64,000 bases of DNA from Leptobrachium leishanense (lineage: Eukaryota > Chordata > Amphibia > Anura > Megophryidae): assembly GCA_009667805.1 (NCBI GenBank), contig CM019066.1, forward strand, positions 115,930,190 through 115,994,189, in the 5' to 3' direction. Below, piece by piece: positions 10,518 to 23,043 of the stretch (position 1 is the first letter of the stretch; every line of letters begins with the position of its first letter). The notes beneath the pieces were generated by a model. It made no database searches and was not told the origin of the DNA. It saw nothing but the letters and a program-made list of their open reading frames with translations. The position numbers and the translations under genes were made by a program.

Positions 10518-11620
10518 TGTCACGGAATGCCCCAAGAGTGTCGGCCGCAAAGCCCAGGACCCTCAGCCAGGGACAGCGTTAATGACGTTGGGGTTACTAT
10601 GGACTCCTAAGTGCCGTTGCACTGTAGGAACACCTTGTTTTATTTTACTAGATGTGGTTATTATTGTGTGATGTAATAAAAGTGTCCCCTGTATGTATAA
10701 CTGTGAAATGTATGTTAAACCCCATTGTATGTTCTGCCCGTCGCCATTTGCCATCGCCTCGTGGATCCGGTCGGAGTGGCCGAATCGTAAAATGGCCGAT
10801 TCGGAACATCCGGTCGAATTGGCCGAATCGAAAAATGCCCAATTCGGAACGTCCGGTTACGAATTGACCAATACGAATCGGGACCAAGGCACTCCACCTC
10901 GAGAAAGGGCCAATGGGATCATGGGGGGCGGGCAGGGTTTCCATTGTCTTGTTTATGTTTGATTGTTGATAAATATATGTGAAGTTCCCAGTAAAGCTCA
11001 GTTCAACCTGTACATTCAGCTCCGCCTGGTGTCTTTTCTGATCTCTCGCCACACGAGGCTCCTCGCAGTCTCTGTGCGCATCACCCACGAGGTACGACTC
11101 TTCGACCGCTGTGGCGACATACCGCGCATCGGAACAGTGCACCGCCGCATCCATGATAATTTCGTATCTCCGAATCGAAATTGCGGCGCCGCTTCTGCGC
11201 ATCTATTCCCCGAACAGTTGTACCCGCTTCGAGTCTGCGGCTCGATCCGAAGCCCCGACGCGGCACTTCCCGCGCGCATCGACCCATCGAAACGTGGCCC
11301 ATCCGAAACGTTTCCCGTCCGAACGAGTAAACCCGCACGGACGAAACGTTTCCCACCAGAACAGCTAACTCAGCAGACGGTCTCATCTTTCCTGAGGTCA
11401 GTAGATCAGCTGCTCAAGACGCCGAGTGCCGTGACGCTCGGTGGTCAGGCTGGTCTCATACAGGGGTCCCTCTCCATAGCCCGCCAACCCTTCCCCAGGG
11501 TCACTCCAGGCCGCTCGAGACGCCAAGTGCCGTGCCACTCGGTAGTCGGGCCGGCGGTGAGCGCAGTGGGAGGAGCAGATAGGAGCACACCCGCAGGCGG
11601 ACAACACCCATTCCGTCACA
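10518..11620 (+). repeat. 3' LTR (1103 bp)
   Basis: It matches the 5' LTR over its whole length with a scatter of substitutions. It carries one extra 43-bp segment (about 10814-10857) that duplicates, imperfectly, the adjacent GGCCGAATCG...ATTCGGAAC region. It ends CCGTCACA before the CCATC target duplication. Confidence 0.95.
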
Positions 11621-11625
11621 CCATC

Positions 11626-13533
11626 TGAAGTGGCTGCAGACTTTTCTGGCCTGGCTGAGAAGCTCTGCCAGCCCTGGGTACCTGGTTAGGAAACGCTGTA
11701 CCGCCAGATTTAAGACGTGTGCTAGGTATGGTACATGCATCAACTTACCCAGGCATAGGGCGGAGAGAATGTTGCTGCCATTATCACAGACGACCATTCC
11801 CAGCTGAAGCTGGCATGCTGTTAATCATTTGTGCACCTGCCTCTGCAGAGCGGACAGAATTTCTGGCCCGGTGTGGCTCCTGTCCCCTAAACAAACCAGC
11901 TCAAGCACAGTATGGCATCTTTTTGCTTGAGCCATTGCGTAGCCCCTGTCAGGACTCAGTTTAACTGCCACTTCGCCAGAGACAGAGGAGGAGGAGGAAG
12001 AAGAGGGAGAGGTGGTGGTGGAGCAGACAGTCCTCATACAAGCAGCTTCCTGGAGGCGTGGTGGATGAACAAGCTCCAGCATAGAGCCCCCTCTTGGATC
12101 CCTCCCAGCTGCAATCAGAGTTACCCAGTGTGCCGTGAAGGAAATGTAATGGCCCTGTCCATGCTTGCTGGGCCACGTGTCTAAAGTCACATGCACCTTG
12201 CTGCTGACTGCCTTTCCCAATGACTCGATAACTTTCTCTTCCACGTGCTGGTATAGTGCTGGAATGGCCTTCCGTGAAAAGTAATGGCGTTTTGGAACCT
12301 GCCACTGTGGTACAGTACATTCAGCAAATTCACGGAAGGAAGCAGAGTCCACCAGCTGGAAAGGCAGCAGCTATAATGCGAGTAATTTTGCTAAACTGGC
12401 ATTTAGACGCTGTGCTTGGGGATGGTTGGGACTATATTTTTTCTTACGCTGCAGCAGCTGGGGCAACGTAATCTGACTGCGTAAATCTTCAGCTGATAGG
12501 ATGCTGTCACATTGTGAGGAAGGACTTGGTACATCCATTACTGTAGCATCATCCCTGTCAGTGGAGGTTGGAGTCAATGACATGGCAGGACATATAGTGG
12601 GGGTAGAGACAGGTGAGGAGGACCTACGCAAAGATTTGCGCCAACGGGATGCGTGGCAGGTGGTCATATGTCGCCTCAAGCACGTGGTACCCCAGCGTCC
12701 GGTGTCTTTCCCACACTTGAGCCTCATCTGACATAGATTACAAATAGCAACGGTGGGGTCTGCTGCACATTTCTTAAAGAACTCCCAGACAGCAGAGTTC
12801 CTGGATGTGTGCTTTGAGACAACAGCGCTCTGCACCTGAGCAGCTCTGACATCTGATGCCTTGGACTGGCTAGTGCTACGGTTGGTCATAGAGGATGTTG
12901 TGCCTCGTGTTTGTTGTGCCTCCTCCCTTGACTCCTCTGTTCAATCAGGCACCCAGGTGGAGTCAGTGACCTCATCATCATTGTCATCACCCCCTATCTC
13001 CTCGTCACTGGAGCCAACTTGGCAGTATGCTGCAACTGCTGGGCAACATGAGTGCCAGTTATTTGTGTGTCACTGGCACCCCCTTCCTCTAGGTTGATTA
13101 TACTCCCTTCCTCAACCTCAGAGATTGAATCAGAGTACTGTAGTTGCTGCGCATCCTCAAGTAGCATGTCACTGTCATTGTAGTCAAACAATTCAGCTGA
13201 CTCCTCCGTGTGTGATAGTAAGGCTACGGCAGGAGTAGCTGTGGACATGGAGGCTGCATTAGATGCTTTGGCAGCTGAGGTGGACTGTAAAGCACTACAA
13301 GCCTGGCTGGCAGAGGACTCAGAGGATGAGGATGGCCTGGTTAGCCAATCCACCAAATCCTCTGTATGTTGCTGCTTAAGACGGCCAGCACCAGGTAGAA
13401 AGGACAAGCGTGCCCCTGCAGAGGATGCACCACGTCCACGATGACCAGAGGCACAGCCTCCCGACACAGAGATTGCTTGCCCTCTTATCTGTGCCTGGGA
13501 GCGTCTGCCTGTCCTTTTTGGTCTTTCTGACAT
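11626..13533 (-). pseudogene. hAT transposase, N-terminal half (broken), copy H2
   Basis: Start ATG at 13533 (MSERPKRTGRRSQ). A long low-complexity Ser/Thr-rich and acidic N-terminal region (13533-12994) is followed, after a frameshift, by a BED zinc finger in 12889-12371 (WEFFKKCAADPTVAICNLC, then LRRHMTTCH, supplying C-x2-C and H-x4-H ligands). A further frame, 12352-11825, holds the start of the catalytic region (VHVTLDTWPSKHGQGHYISF, an aspartate position expected in the hAT RNase H fold). The reading then runs into the LTR element at 11620. BED fingers bind DNA, and in this family they are expected to recognise the element ends. Several frameshifts make it a pseudogene. Confidence 0.88.
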
Positions 13534-13559
13534 GGTGAGTGATATATAGATTAAAGATA

Positions 13560-14290
13560 TACAGAACTCTGATTCAACTCTGTTATAAAAATTGGAGATA
13601 TGCTGCAGAACTCTGATTCAACTCTGGTATAAAGATTAAAGATTTCCAGAACTCTGGTATAACTCAATGAGACACCCTGATAGCTGGCAGCCAGTGACAA
13701 GACACAGTTTACGATTCCCGGAAACCTCCTATAAATCAGTGTGACCCCCTGATGGGTGGCAGTGACAAGACAAAAATTACAATTCGCAGAAACCACCTAC
13801 AAGTCAGTGAGACCCCCTGATAGGACCTCCTGATAGCTGGCAACAGTGACAAGACACAGATTACAATTCGCAGAAATCTGCTAGAAGTATGTGGGACCCC
13901 CTGATAGCTGGCAGTGAGAAGACACAGATTACAATTCCCAGAAACCTCCTATAAATCAGTGAGACCCCCTGATGGGTGGCAGTGAGAACACAAAGATTAC
14001 AACAATTCCCAGATATTTTGTAGAAATGAGACCCCCAAAATACTTGGTGTCAGTGAGAACACACAGATTACCACAATTCCCAGATATTTTGTAGAAATGA
14101 GACCCCCACAATACTTGGTGGCAGTGAGAACACACAGATTACCACAATTCCCAGATATTTTGTAGAAATGAGACCCCCAAAATACTTGGTGGCAGTGAGA
14201 ACACACAGATTAGAACAATTCCCAGATATTTTGTACAAATGAGACCCCCCCCCAATAGCTGGTGGCAGACTGGCAGTGAGAACACACACT
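13560..14290. repeat. Right subterminal tandem repeat of hAT copy H2
   Basis: About ten units of 60-80 bp share the order GTGAGACCCCC, AATACTTGGTGGCAGTGAGAA, CACACAGATTACCACAATTCCC and AGATATTTTGTAGAAATGAG. The satellite lies between the transposase start and the right terminus. Much longer arrays in the same position are at 45100-49100 and 55850-57440. Confidence 0.9.
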
Positions 14291-14689
14291 AACAGAACAA
14301 TCTCCTCTCAAAAAACACATGCTGAAGCGCTGTGTGAAGCCTTATATAGTGTGCTGCGGGACTTAGCTCTGTGAGCCCATGATTGGGCAAAATTTGCCCA
14401 ATCAGGACTCTGAGCCGTGACTGGCATAGTGTTGCACCTGTCTTGCACCTGACCTGTGGTCAGGTGCAAGGCTGTAGCCAATTACAAGCTTCAGGCCAGT
14501 GGAAAAGTGCATTGTGGTCCATTGTGGTGCATTGTGGGCGAACATGCGGCGAACACGCGGAAATGTTTGTAGTTCGCGAACGGGCGATGTTCGAATCGAA
14601 CTCCGAACCGAACAGCTCATCCCTACAGATGATGAGTGACGTCCTCTGCACCTCAGCTCCAGAGGTAAGACGTTATTTATATTTTTCTG

Positions 14690-14875
14690 TGTTAAGAGAT
14701 TTTGCAAAAGCAACTTAACACCAGGAGCTGTTATTCTTTTGCAGATGGTATTCTTGAGCAGAGTCCAGCGAACTACAATGAAACAGCTCCCTGTTCTTAC
14801 TGTTGAGACATTATTCACGGCTCCTATACAAAGTATAGGAGCCATTCATTTACTGTAAGGAGTCACTAACACAAA
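14690..14875. repeat. Dispersed repeat related to 26465-26645
   Basis: Both stretches contain TTTRCAAAAGCAA..., a run ending in GGCTCC-ATACAAAG-GGAGCC, and CATTCATTTACTGTAA or CATCAATTTACAGTAA at the same spacing. Here GGCTCCTATACAAAGTATAGGAGCC is a near-perfect palindrome. The family is not recognised. Confidence 0.4.
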
Positions 14876-14935
14876 GCCAAGAGCCAACCTTGCTGCAAGG
14901 TCAGAATAGCTACTTGAGCTGTTTCAGTTACAGGT

Positions 14936-15883
14936 ACTTATAAAGCGCTACCAGGTTCTGTAGTGCTGTACAATGGGTGAGAGAGAATAACAAATATACA
15001 TACAAGTACACCCAGAACAGTAGGAGAGAGGACCCTGTTTGAGAGCTTACAATTTAATAGACGAGGGGTGACACATTAGGTGAGGATAAATTGAGAACCT
15101 GAAGTAGCAGGGTGCATTTCGGCTGGGTGGGAAGATGGTGCAAGAAATGTACAGTTGGGGATCATGGAGTGAGCCGGTGGGCTTCTCTAAATTAATGTGT
15201 CGTCAGAGACTTCTTGAAGGACTGGAGAGACGGGGAGAGTCTGGTGTTGCGGGGGTGGGAGTTCCATAGAAAGGGGGCAGCTTGGTAGAAGTCCTGAAGG
15301 CGAGAGTTGGGGGTGCGGGTACATGAAGCTGATAGCATCAGATCATTGACAGAGCAAAGTGGCCTGGATGGGATGTACCTGTTAATTAGGGAGGAGATGT
15401 AAGCAGGGGCGTGGTTATGGAGAGCTTTGCATGTGAGTACCAATATTTTGAATTGGATTCTAAAGGAAACAGGGAGCCAGTGTAGAGATTGAGAATGGGG
15501 AGTGGTATTAGAGGCTGTGTGAGGTGAGGTGGATGAGCTTGGCACAGGCATTCATAACAGACTGCAGAGGGCGAATCTGGGATCTCTTAAGACCAGAGAG
15601 AATGAGTCAAGGTGGGAGATAATAGGAGCTTGGATGAGCATTTTAGCAGAGTCCTGATTAAGACAGGGACGGACGCATGCAATGTTTTTTAGGTGGAAGC
15701 AGCAGGATTTGGTTAGAGACGAAATGTGAGGAGTAAAGGATATCTCAGAGTCGAAGAGGACCCCAAGACAACAAGCCTAAGAGGTAGATGTAATAGTGGC
15801 ACCAGTCACTTGAAGGGAAATGGGTGCAAGAATGTTAGTTTCATAAGGAAGGAAGACAGGAAGTTCAGTTTTGGACAGGTTAA
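14936..15883 (-). mobile_element. L2-type LINE, 3' part
   Basis: Minus-strand remnant. Frame 15551-15192 reads SLHWLPVSFRIQFKILVLTC..., the conserved C-terminal tail of L2-clade reverse transcriptase proteins (LHWLPI..RI.FKIL), and continues with PSRPLCS and APFLWNSHP blocks. The 3' untranslated end reaches about 14936 (TATAAAGCGCTACCAG). The LINE continues at 16349-16439 and again at 20103-20430, split by a MITE and by hAT copy H3. Confidence 0.8.
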
Positions 15884-16348
15884 GGCTAATGTCAGATGAA
15901 CGCAGTCTGAGCACACTCTGCGTTCGTGCATAATGGATGGACGTACTGATGGAAGATACTGTAGGTACCACACGGTCTGTTTTTTTTAACGGATGTAGAA
16001 CAAAAAAGGGAAATATGGGAATCAAAATTAATTATAATTAAAATACAAGTACAGTCAGCCAGACCATAAAAACCTCTGAGCATCAACGTTATGGACGTCG
16101 CAAATGCGCTGCGTCTGACTTCACAGCATAACGCACACAGGCCGCTAAGCGGATGTGGCGCACTCTGCACGTCCGTTTTAGCGGTTTTACGTTCTTGCCT
16201 AACTTGCGTCCATTTGCCACATACGTTGTGCAAGTGCAGTTCGGTGTGCACGTACTTCGTGTGTGGGTCTCTATTGATTCTATGCTACGACGGACGTTAA
16301 ACTGTGCGGCAACATGGAAGTGATCACTGCCTTCGTCTGACGCGGGCC
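15884..16348. mobile_element. Harbinger-like MITE inside the L2 LINE
   Basis: The ends GGCTAATGTCAGATGAACGC and the inverse GGCCCGCGTCAGACGAAGGC are related to those of the element at 2247-2659. It is flanked by TAA (15881-15883) and TAG (16349-16351), a slightly decayed 3-bp duplication. L2 coding sequence continues on either side: LNLSKTELPVF on the low-coordinate side and TDDTQIYLSS on the high side. No protein is encoded. Confidence 0.72.
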
Positions 16349-16439
16349 TAGGCTTTAGGAAACAGGAAATCATCCAGTCGGAGACAGCCGGTAAGAGGAA
16401 AGAGATCGTGGGAGGAAAGGTAGATTTGGGTGTCGTCAG
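16349..16439 (-). mobile_element. L2-type LINE, middle fragment
   Basis: It encodes TDDTQIYLSSHDLFPLTGCL on the minus strand, the segment right after the catalytic YADD box of the reverse transcriptase. The YADD itself is across hAT copy H3, at about 20100-20110. Confidence 0.8.
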
Positions 16440-16864
16440 TAGTGATGAGCAGAACACCCCCGTGTTCGGTTCGCATTCGAACTCGAACAATTTCAAAAGT
16501 TCGAGTTCGAACTTGAACACGAACCAAACTCAATTCAAGTCAATGGGACTCGAAAGTTCGATTTTTAGAGTGCCCTCCAAGAGGACATATATGCAAGATA
16601 TTTGCCATAAAAGGTGTATGGGGGTCCGAGTAGTGCCCTGGGAGACAGGAAACAAGGACAAAAAGTAAAAAAATAAACGTTTTTAAAGGAACAGTGAGCT
16701 TTCCATGAAATAAAGGTTAAGAATAAATACGAAAAAATCCTTCAAATATCGTGCCTAGGAGGTCCCCATAACCTGCCCGTGAAGTGGCGGATTTGTAGGA
16801 TGTATAGAAACATTTAAAAACAAAAAAATGACATTTCAAATTATGGTAAATGGTTTTCCTTTAA

Positions 16865-18053
16865 CCACTCCGCTGCTGAGGACGCGCTCAGCGCGTCCTC
16901 AGCAGTCCCACTGGTGTGGGTTCCGGCCGATCGCTGGCCCCTCCGGTGCGGGCTGACATCCTGGATGTCAGCCCGGCATCCGGACCAGCAGCCGCCAGAA
17001 TTAGGTGTCATCGCGGGGGCGCGATGACACCTAATTCAGGCGCCCCCCGCATGTGCGGAGGAGGCGCCTGAAAGGGAGGGGGGGAGGTCCTTCGGACCTC
17101 TCTCCCTCCTGATCGGCGGCTCTGCGGGGGTTAACCCAGGCATCATTTGGAAGGGCACAGCCTGCCCTTCCAAATGATGCCTGGCATTAACCCCTGGGGA
17201 GCTGGATCGCGAATCGGCGCTGAAAAGCGCTGGTTCGCGATCCTTTCCCGGAGCTGGCCGACATCTTGGATGTCGGCCAAGCCTCCGGGAACTCCCCCAG
17301 AGGACTGGCGTCATCGTGCGTAGCACGATGACGCCAGTCCTAGAGTTAACCCCTAACTGCCACCAACTGTGGAGATAGGGAGTTCATTGGAACTCCCTAT
17401 CTCCCGATCCGTGGCAGCTAGGGGTTAAATTTTGGTATGGTTGGATCGGCCAGAGCATGGCCGTTCCAACGATACCAAACATGAAAGTGAAAAATTTTGC
17501 AAAAAAAAAAAAAAATGAAAAATAAAAATAAAAAATAATTAAAAAAAAAAAATAAAAAAAAAAAAATTAAACACTTTTTTATTATTTTTTTTTGTTTGTT
17601 AATGCAGCAATATTGTTCCCATTTCAATTATAATGTGAACAATGATGCTGCACTAACGATTTTTGTATGCGGTGCGTTTGTTAAAAATAGTGTCATTTTC
17701 CCCAAAAAAAAATGTAATGAGACCCCATCTCTAATTTTTTTAACAAGCGCACCCCATACAAAATATAACCGCAATTGCTCGCATGTTAAAATGTGGAAAA
17801 AAACACTTTACACATTGTAAATTATTGAAAATACATATTTTATTGCATTTTTTGTTATAATATACAGACATGACATAACGTATACATATAATAATGACAT
17901 ATTATGAATCTACCGAGTCTGACGGAAAGAACGATATATAATATGTCTGGGTCATATACTAAAATAAGCCTTCAAAACACGTTTAAACATGATGCGCAAA
18001 ACAGGTAAAAATGACCTCAGCATAGGGGCGGGAAAAGCCTCAGCAGCGAAAGG
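16865..18053. mobile_element. piggyBac-like MITE, copy B, TTAA flanked
   Basis: TTAA lies at 16861-16864 and 18054-18057. The termini are CCACTCCGCTGCTGAGG and the inverse of CCTTTCGCTGCTGAGGC. The empty site is seen in hAT copy H2 near 6193-6198 (TTCCTTTAATCTATTCATAAAC). It is colinear with copy A, including the hairpin cluster at 16870-17430. Confidence 0.88.
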
Positions 18054-18234
18054 TTAATCTATTCATAAACAACTGCTTGGGCGGCAGCCTGTATGAAAAG
18101 AGGAGACATTTTAGGACACACAGAACAAGTTTAGTGATTTTTTGGCTAAATTATGGTGAAACTTATGCAGGCTTTGGATGAAAGTAACAATAGGTGCTTT
18201 AAAATTGGGCCTTTAGTGTCGGCAACAGTGCCGT

Positions 18235-18330
18235 CAGGGCCGGCACTGCCGCTAGGCCAGCTAGGCAGGCGCCTAGAGCACAGTGCCCGCCTAGGGCGCA
18301 GCCGGCCCGACCAATTATTTAAAAAAAAAA
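18235..18330 (+). mobile_element. Start of a CAGGGCCGGC-type DNA element (extent unclear)
   Basis: CAGGGCCGGCACTGCCGCTA interrupts hAT sequence immediately after GTGCCGT. The inverse of a related end (CCTAGGGCGCAAAAT...GCACCGGCCATG) sits at 2030-2060 in copy H1. The other terminus was not found, so length and class remain open. Confidence 0.45.
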
Positions 18331-18529
18331 ATTGGCCGCGGCGCATCCTGGGGCGGCCGCGTGCTGCAGCCAGCCCCAATACGTGCCGGCGTCATCGCAG
18401 GCGTCAAGGAGATGGAGGCGTGGACCTGGTGCTTCCAGCTTCCTAGACCAAGTCCACAACTACGTCTCCTTGACGCCAGCGGCGACGCCAGCACGCATTG
18501 GGACTGGCTACAAGGAAGACGGAGACAGC

Positions 18530-18640
18530 GCTGGAGGCAAGTATCCATGTGTGAGCCTGTATCCATGTGTGATCCTGGGGCCTGGGGCAAGTATCCATGT
18601 GTGAGCCTGGGGGCAAGTATCCATGAGTGAGCCTGGGGGT
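18530..18640 (+). repeat. Short tandem repeat, about 20-30 bp units
   Basis: Four runs of AAGTATCCATGTGTGAGCCTG with variable GGGGC spacers. Confidence 0.8.
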
Positions 18641-19124
18641 GTAGCGAAGCGAAGAGAAGCAAACATTTTGCAGGCTTGACTTCACTCCGCTCCGCCTTGC
18701 AGTGTGGCTACACTGCATTACGTTTGCTTCTCACCGCACTGGACAGGAATCCATTAACTAAATTAAAATGTACACACAAAACCGTTTTATTTTCACAAAG
18801 CACATGTTATATAGGCAAAAAAAAGTTTCTACTGAATAAAATACATCAAAAATTACTGTTAATTTAATAGGAATAGTATAAAAAATATAAATAAAAAGGT
18901 AACCCCATATCATATATATTATAGGGACACAGAGAACTGTGTATAGAGTAGGGATGCATTGATACCACACACAGACATATACGTATATATATCAACACGC
19001 AGACCTATATCTACGTATATATCAACACGCAGATATATATATATACACCCACCCACAGACCTCAGACCATATATACACATACACACATGGGGGGGTGGCA
19101 TGTGGACAAACTCAACTAAATGCA

Positions 19125-19255
19125 CCCCCCCCCCCCAATTTGGCTGATCCCGCCAGAAGAAATGTTGAACCCAACAGAGCAGAGAATATATATATTATTC
19201 TCTGCTCTATCGGGTTCAACATTTCTTCTGGAGGGATCAGCCAAATGGGGGGGGG
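19125..19255. repeat. Large foldback hairpin
   Basis: Two arms of about 60 bp are nearly exact inverse complements. The left arm runs from a C-run through TTTGGCTGATCC and TTGAACCCAACAGAGCAGAGAAT, and the right arm mirrors it and ends in a G-run. Only about three mismatches and a few bases of loop (TATATATA) are visible. A smaller hairpin follows at 19450-19500 (TACCTGGCTGAATGTAT and inverse). Confidence 0.9.
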
Positions 19256-20102
19256 CAATTAGTTGCCAAAATGTGTGTGTAATACAAGTCTGGATATATA
19301 TATTTATAAGAATATAGATATATATCTTATCTATATATATATATATATCTATATATCATACCCCTTCCCCTATAAATTTGCTAAAAATATACACACACAA
19401 AAACAAACCACTGCCTGAGACTCCGTGCAGCCCACATGCCACCCCCCTCTACCTGGCTGAATGTATCTAATATATATAATTAAATACATTCAGCCAGGTA
19501 GAGAAAGAAAAAAAAGGTTTTATTTTATGTTCCCGGGGACATTTAAAAATGTCCTCGGATTTTTTTTTTTTTTAAGAAATGTGTCGCCTTACTTTAGCCT
19601 GGTGGTCAGTGGGGGCTCCCTGGATCCTGGTTGTGGGGGGGGTCTGCCTTGGCCGCAGGTGCAGTGGCTCCCTCCCTGCGCTGCCTGTCTCTGCCACATG
19701 CACCCGGGCGGCTAGCCTGCACAGTCGCAGCTCTGTCATCCGGCAGCCGCATGCTCCTCAAGGGGATCCTTGGGAGGCCCCGGCAGGCTGCCCTCTACAG
19801 TGCCTGATTAGAGGGCTGTGTCTGCCTGATGTTTTAGTAACAAGAATGTTTTATTCCATAGGCTTCAATGTTAAAAATTTTCCAGTTTTAATTCAATATC
19901 TAATAAACCATTGCTTATAATATTCTGTAGTAAAGAGTCTCTTTATTTCTCGATTTTTTAAGCATTTTTTAGACTTTTTTCAATTTATTTATTTTTTCAG
20001 AACTTTTGGTGAACGTCCCAAAAAGTTCGAAGTTCGCGAACTGTCGAACGGTCGATGTTCGATGCGAACTCCGAACAGATCGACCCGAATAGCTCATCCC
20101 TA

Positions 20103-20430
20103 GTCGTCAGCATAGAGATGATATTGGAGTCCATATAGATGAGGTTGCCCAGAGAGGCTGTAAAGATCGAGAAGAGTAGGGGACCCAGAACAGAGCCTTG
20201 AGGTACCCCAACTGAAAGAGGAACAGGTGGCTAAGAGGCAACAGCGGAGGAGACACTGAAGAAGCGAAGCGAGCGAGAAGAAGAGAATCAGGAGAGGGCA
20301 GTGCCACTGAGGCCAAGTTGGCACAGCGTGAGGAGCAGGAGAGGGAGGTCAACAGTGTGAAATGCAGCAGAAAGGTCAAGAAGAATAAGCAGAGAGAAGT
20401 GACCTTTGGTTTTAACAGCAACTAAATAAT
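20103..20430 (-). mobile_element. L2-type LINE, reverse transcriptase fragment
   Basis: On the minus strand the conserved block [20 protein letters not shown] is read at about 20140-20215, preceded upstream by a [13 protein letters not shown] block near 20340-20390, both typical of L2-clade reverse transcriptase. Stop codons and frameshifts break it. It is colinear with 16349-16439 once hAT copy H3 is removed. Confidence 0.85.
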
Positions 20431-20743
20431 TTTTCTGTTATCTGGTTTAATAGGGCACCTAGAGTTATGAACCTTGCAGTTTACCAACGTTTCTGCTATT
20501 GATAAACAAGTACATGAAAGATTATAAATGAGAAATTTCATGTTTTCATCATTTAGCCATCTCATAAGAACATTCTTTATGTAAAACTACTTTTTTACTG
20601 TATATTTAATTGTTATCTGCACATTCCTCGGATCTAATAAATGTTATGATAATACTTTTTTTCAACAGAAAGCCCTTGGCAGTGAAAGATTTAAAAGCTA
20701 CAGCGAGGAACACAAACAAGAAAATTAATATCTTCAGCTAATA
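20431..20743. other. Non-coding stretch, nothing recognised
   Basis: AT-rich sequence between the L2 fragment and the Tc1 element. No open frame or repeat was recognised. Confidence 0.6.
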
Positions 20744-20745
20744 TA

Positions 20746-22363
<1,618 letters not shown>

Positions 22364-22895
22364 TACTTCCACTAGTGTACAATAGTATCTGGTATGGTGT
22401 GTCTGCATTTTCATGGTCTGCGCACTGCAGCCTCACTTCACTGTATTTTTCTTGATACTTGGTAACTTCACTTAGATGGTCAGTGTTTGCCAAATTGTTT
22501 AATGTCAACTGTTTTCCTTTAACAGCTTGCTTGTAAATACCAGTGCACACTCAGCGTTTGTTAAGTGCAGGATACACATCTCTCTTCATGTAACTTGGCT
22601 CCTGAGTATCATGAATTGATGACATTTTTCACTTGGCCCTTATGTAGCTGTTACAGCATTTTTAGAACTGTGTCAATAATCAGCTGCAGCCCTGTCATTA
22701 AAAGCTTAGATTGGGGGAGATCTAATTCCAATACAGAAGTACTGATAGATCAGAAGTACCTTTATTATGGGAGTAAATCTGGCATTAAGGGGATAAACGT
22801 GGCCGGTGAAAAACAGGTAGCTATCTGATTAAAGATTCTGAAATAAATTAAAGGAAAGCTATTCCCACAGTATTTTCCACACCGGTCCTTTTAAG

Positions 22896-23043
22896 TCAGG
22901 GATTGCAAACTACAGAACCACCAGCCCCATCTAGATGTTGAGGGCCTACAATTCCCAGAATTCTTTGAATGCAACAAATGGCCACAAAATAAAGGGAGTT
23001 GTAGTTCAGAAACATGGGGGGGCAGAGTTTCAGATCACTGCTT
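22896..23043. mobile_element. Small palindromic hAT-type MITE
   Basis: Imperfect inverted repeats (TCAGGGATTGCAAACTACAG... and ...CAGAGTTTCAGATCACTG) enclose inner ACAATTCCCAGAATTCTTTG and GGAGTTGTAGTTCAGAA segments. It is the same family type as 3954-4085 and 60531-60663. Confidence 0.65.

Larger units (their letters stand above)
8042..11620 (+). mobile_element. Non-autonomous LTR retrotransposon inserted in the hAT transposase
   Basis: Two long terminal repeats (8042-9101 and 10518-11620) begin TGTCACGGAAT and end with CCGTCTCA or CCGTCACA. They flank a 1.4-kb interior. The 5-bp target duplication CCATC is at 8037-8041 and 11621-11625, and sister hAT copies (for example near 53790-53800) show the uninterrupted target GACCGTCTGAAG. 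A tRNA-Leu-type primer site and a polypurine tract are in place. The interior has no protease, reverse transcriptase or integrase, only one repetitive open frame, so movement would have needed enzymes in trans. Confidence 0.95.
4549..14625. mobile_element. Near-complete autonomous-type hAT element, copy H2, with two nested insertions
   Basis: The left terminus TAGGGATGAGT and right terminus GCTCATCCCTA are flanked by a perfect 8-bp duplication, CAGATGAT (4541-4548 and 14626-14633). The element spans 10.1 kb, of which about 3.6 kb is an LTR retrotransposon (8042-11620) and 1.2 kb a piggyBac-like MITE (4796-6025). That leaves about 5.3 kb of hAT sequence. It carries a minus-strand transposase from 13533 down to 6722, a tandem array of roughly 130-bp units on the left (6360-6690) and a tandem array of 65-75 bp units on the right (13560-14290). 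The transposase reading frame is broken. Confidence 0.92.
16440..20102. mobile_element. Non-autonomous hAT element, copy H3
   Basis: The termini TAGTGATGAGC and GCTCATCCCTA are flanked by a perfect 8-bp duplication, GTCGTCAG (16432-16439 and 20103-20110). The duplicated bases are part of the LINE codons for the YADD motif, so the target is identified exactly. It lacks a transposase. It contains piggyBac-like MITE copy B, a CAGGGCCGGC-type element start at 18235, microsatellites and two foldbacks. Its right terminal 200 bases match, inverted, the left end of H1. Confidence 0.92.

Noticed and set aside
12994..13533. Possible host ZBED-type (domesticated hAT) gene
   Set aside because: All copies sit inside elements with termini and target duplications and contain several frameshifts, so they are transposon remnants, not domesticated genes.
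18332..18662. Short frames with PCVSL/SHMDT repeats
   Set aside because: Caused by the GTATCCATGTGTGAGCCTG tandem repeat.
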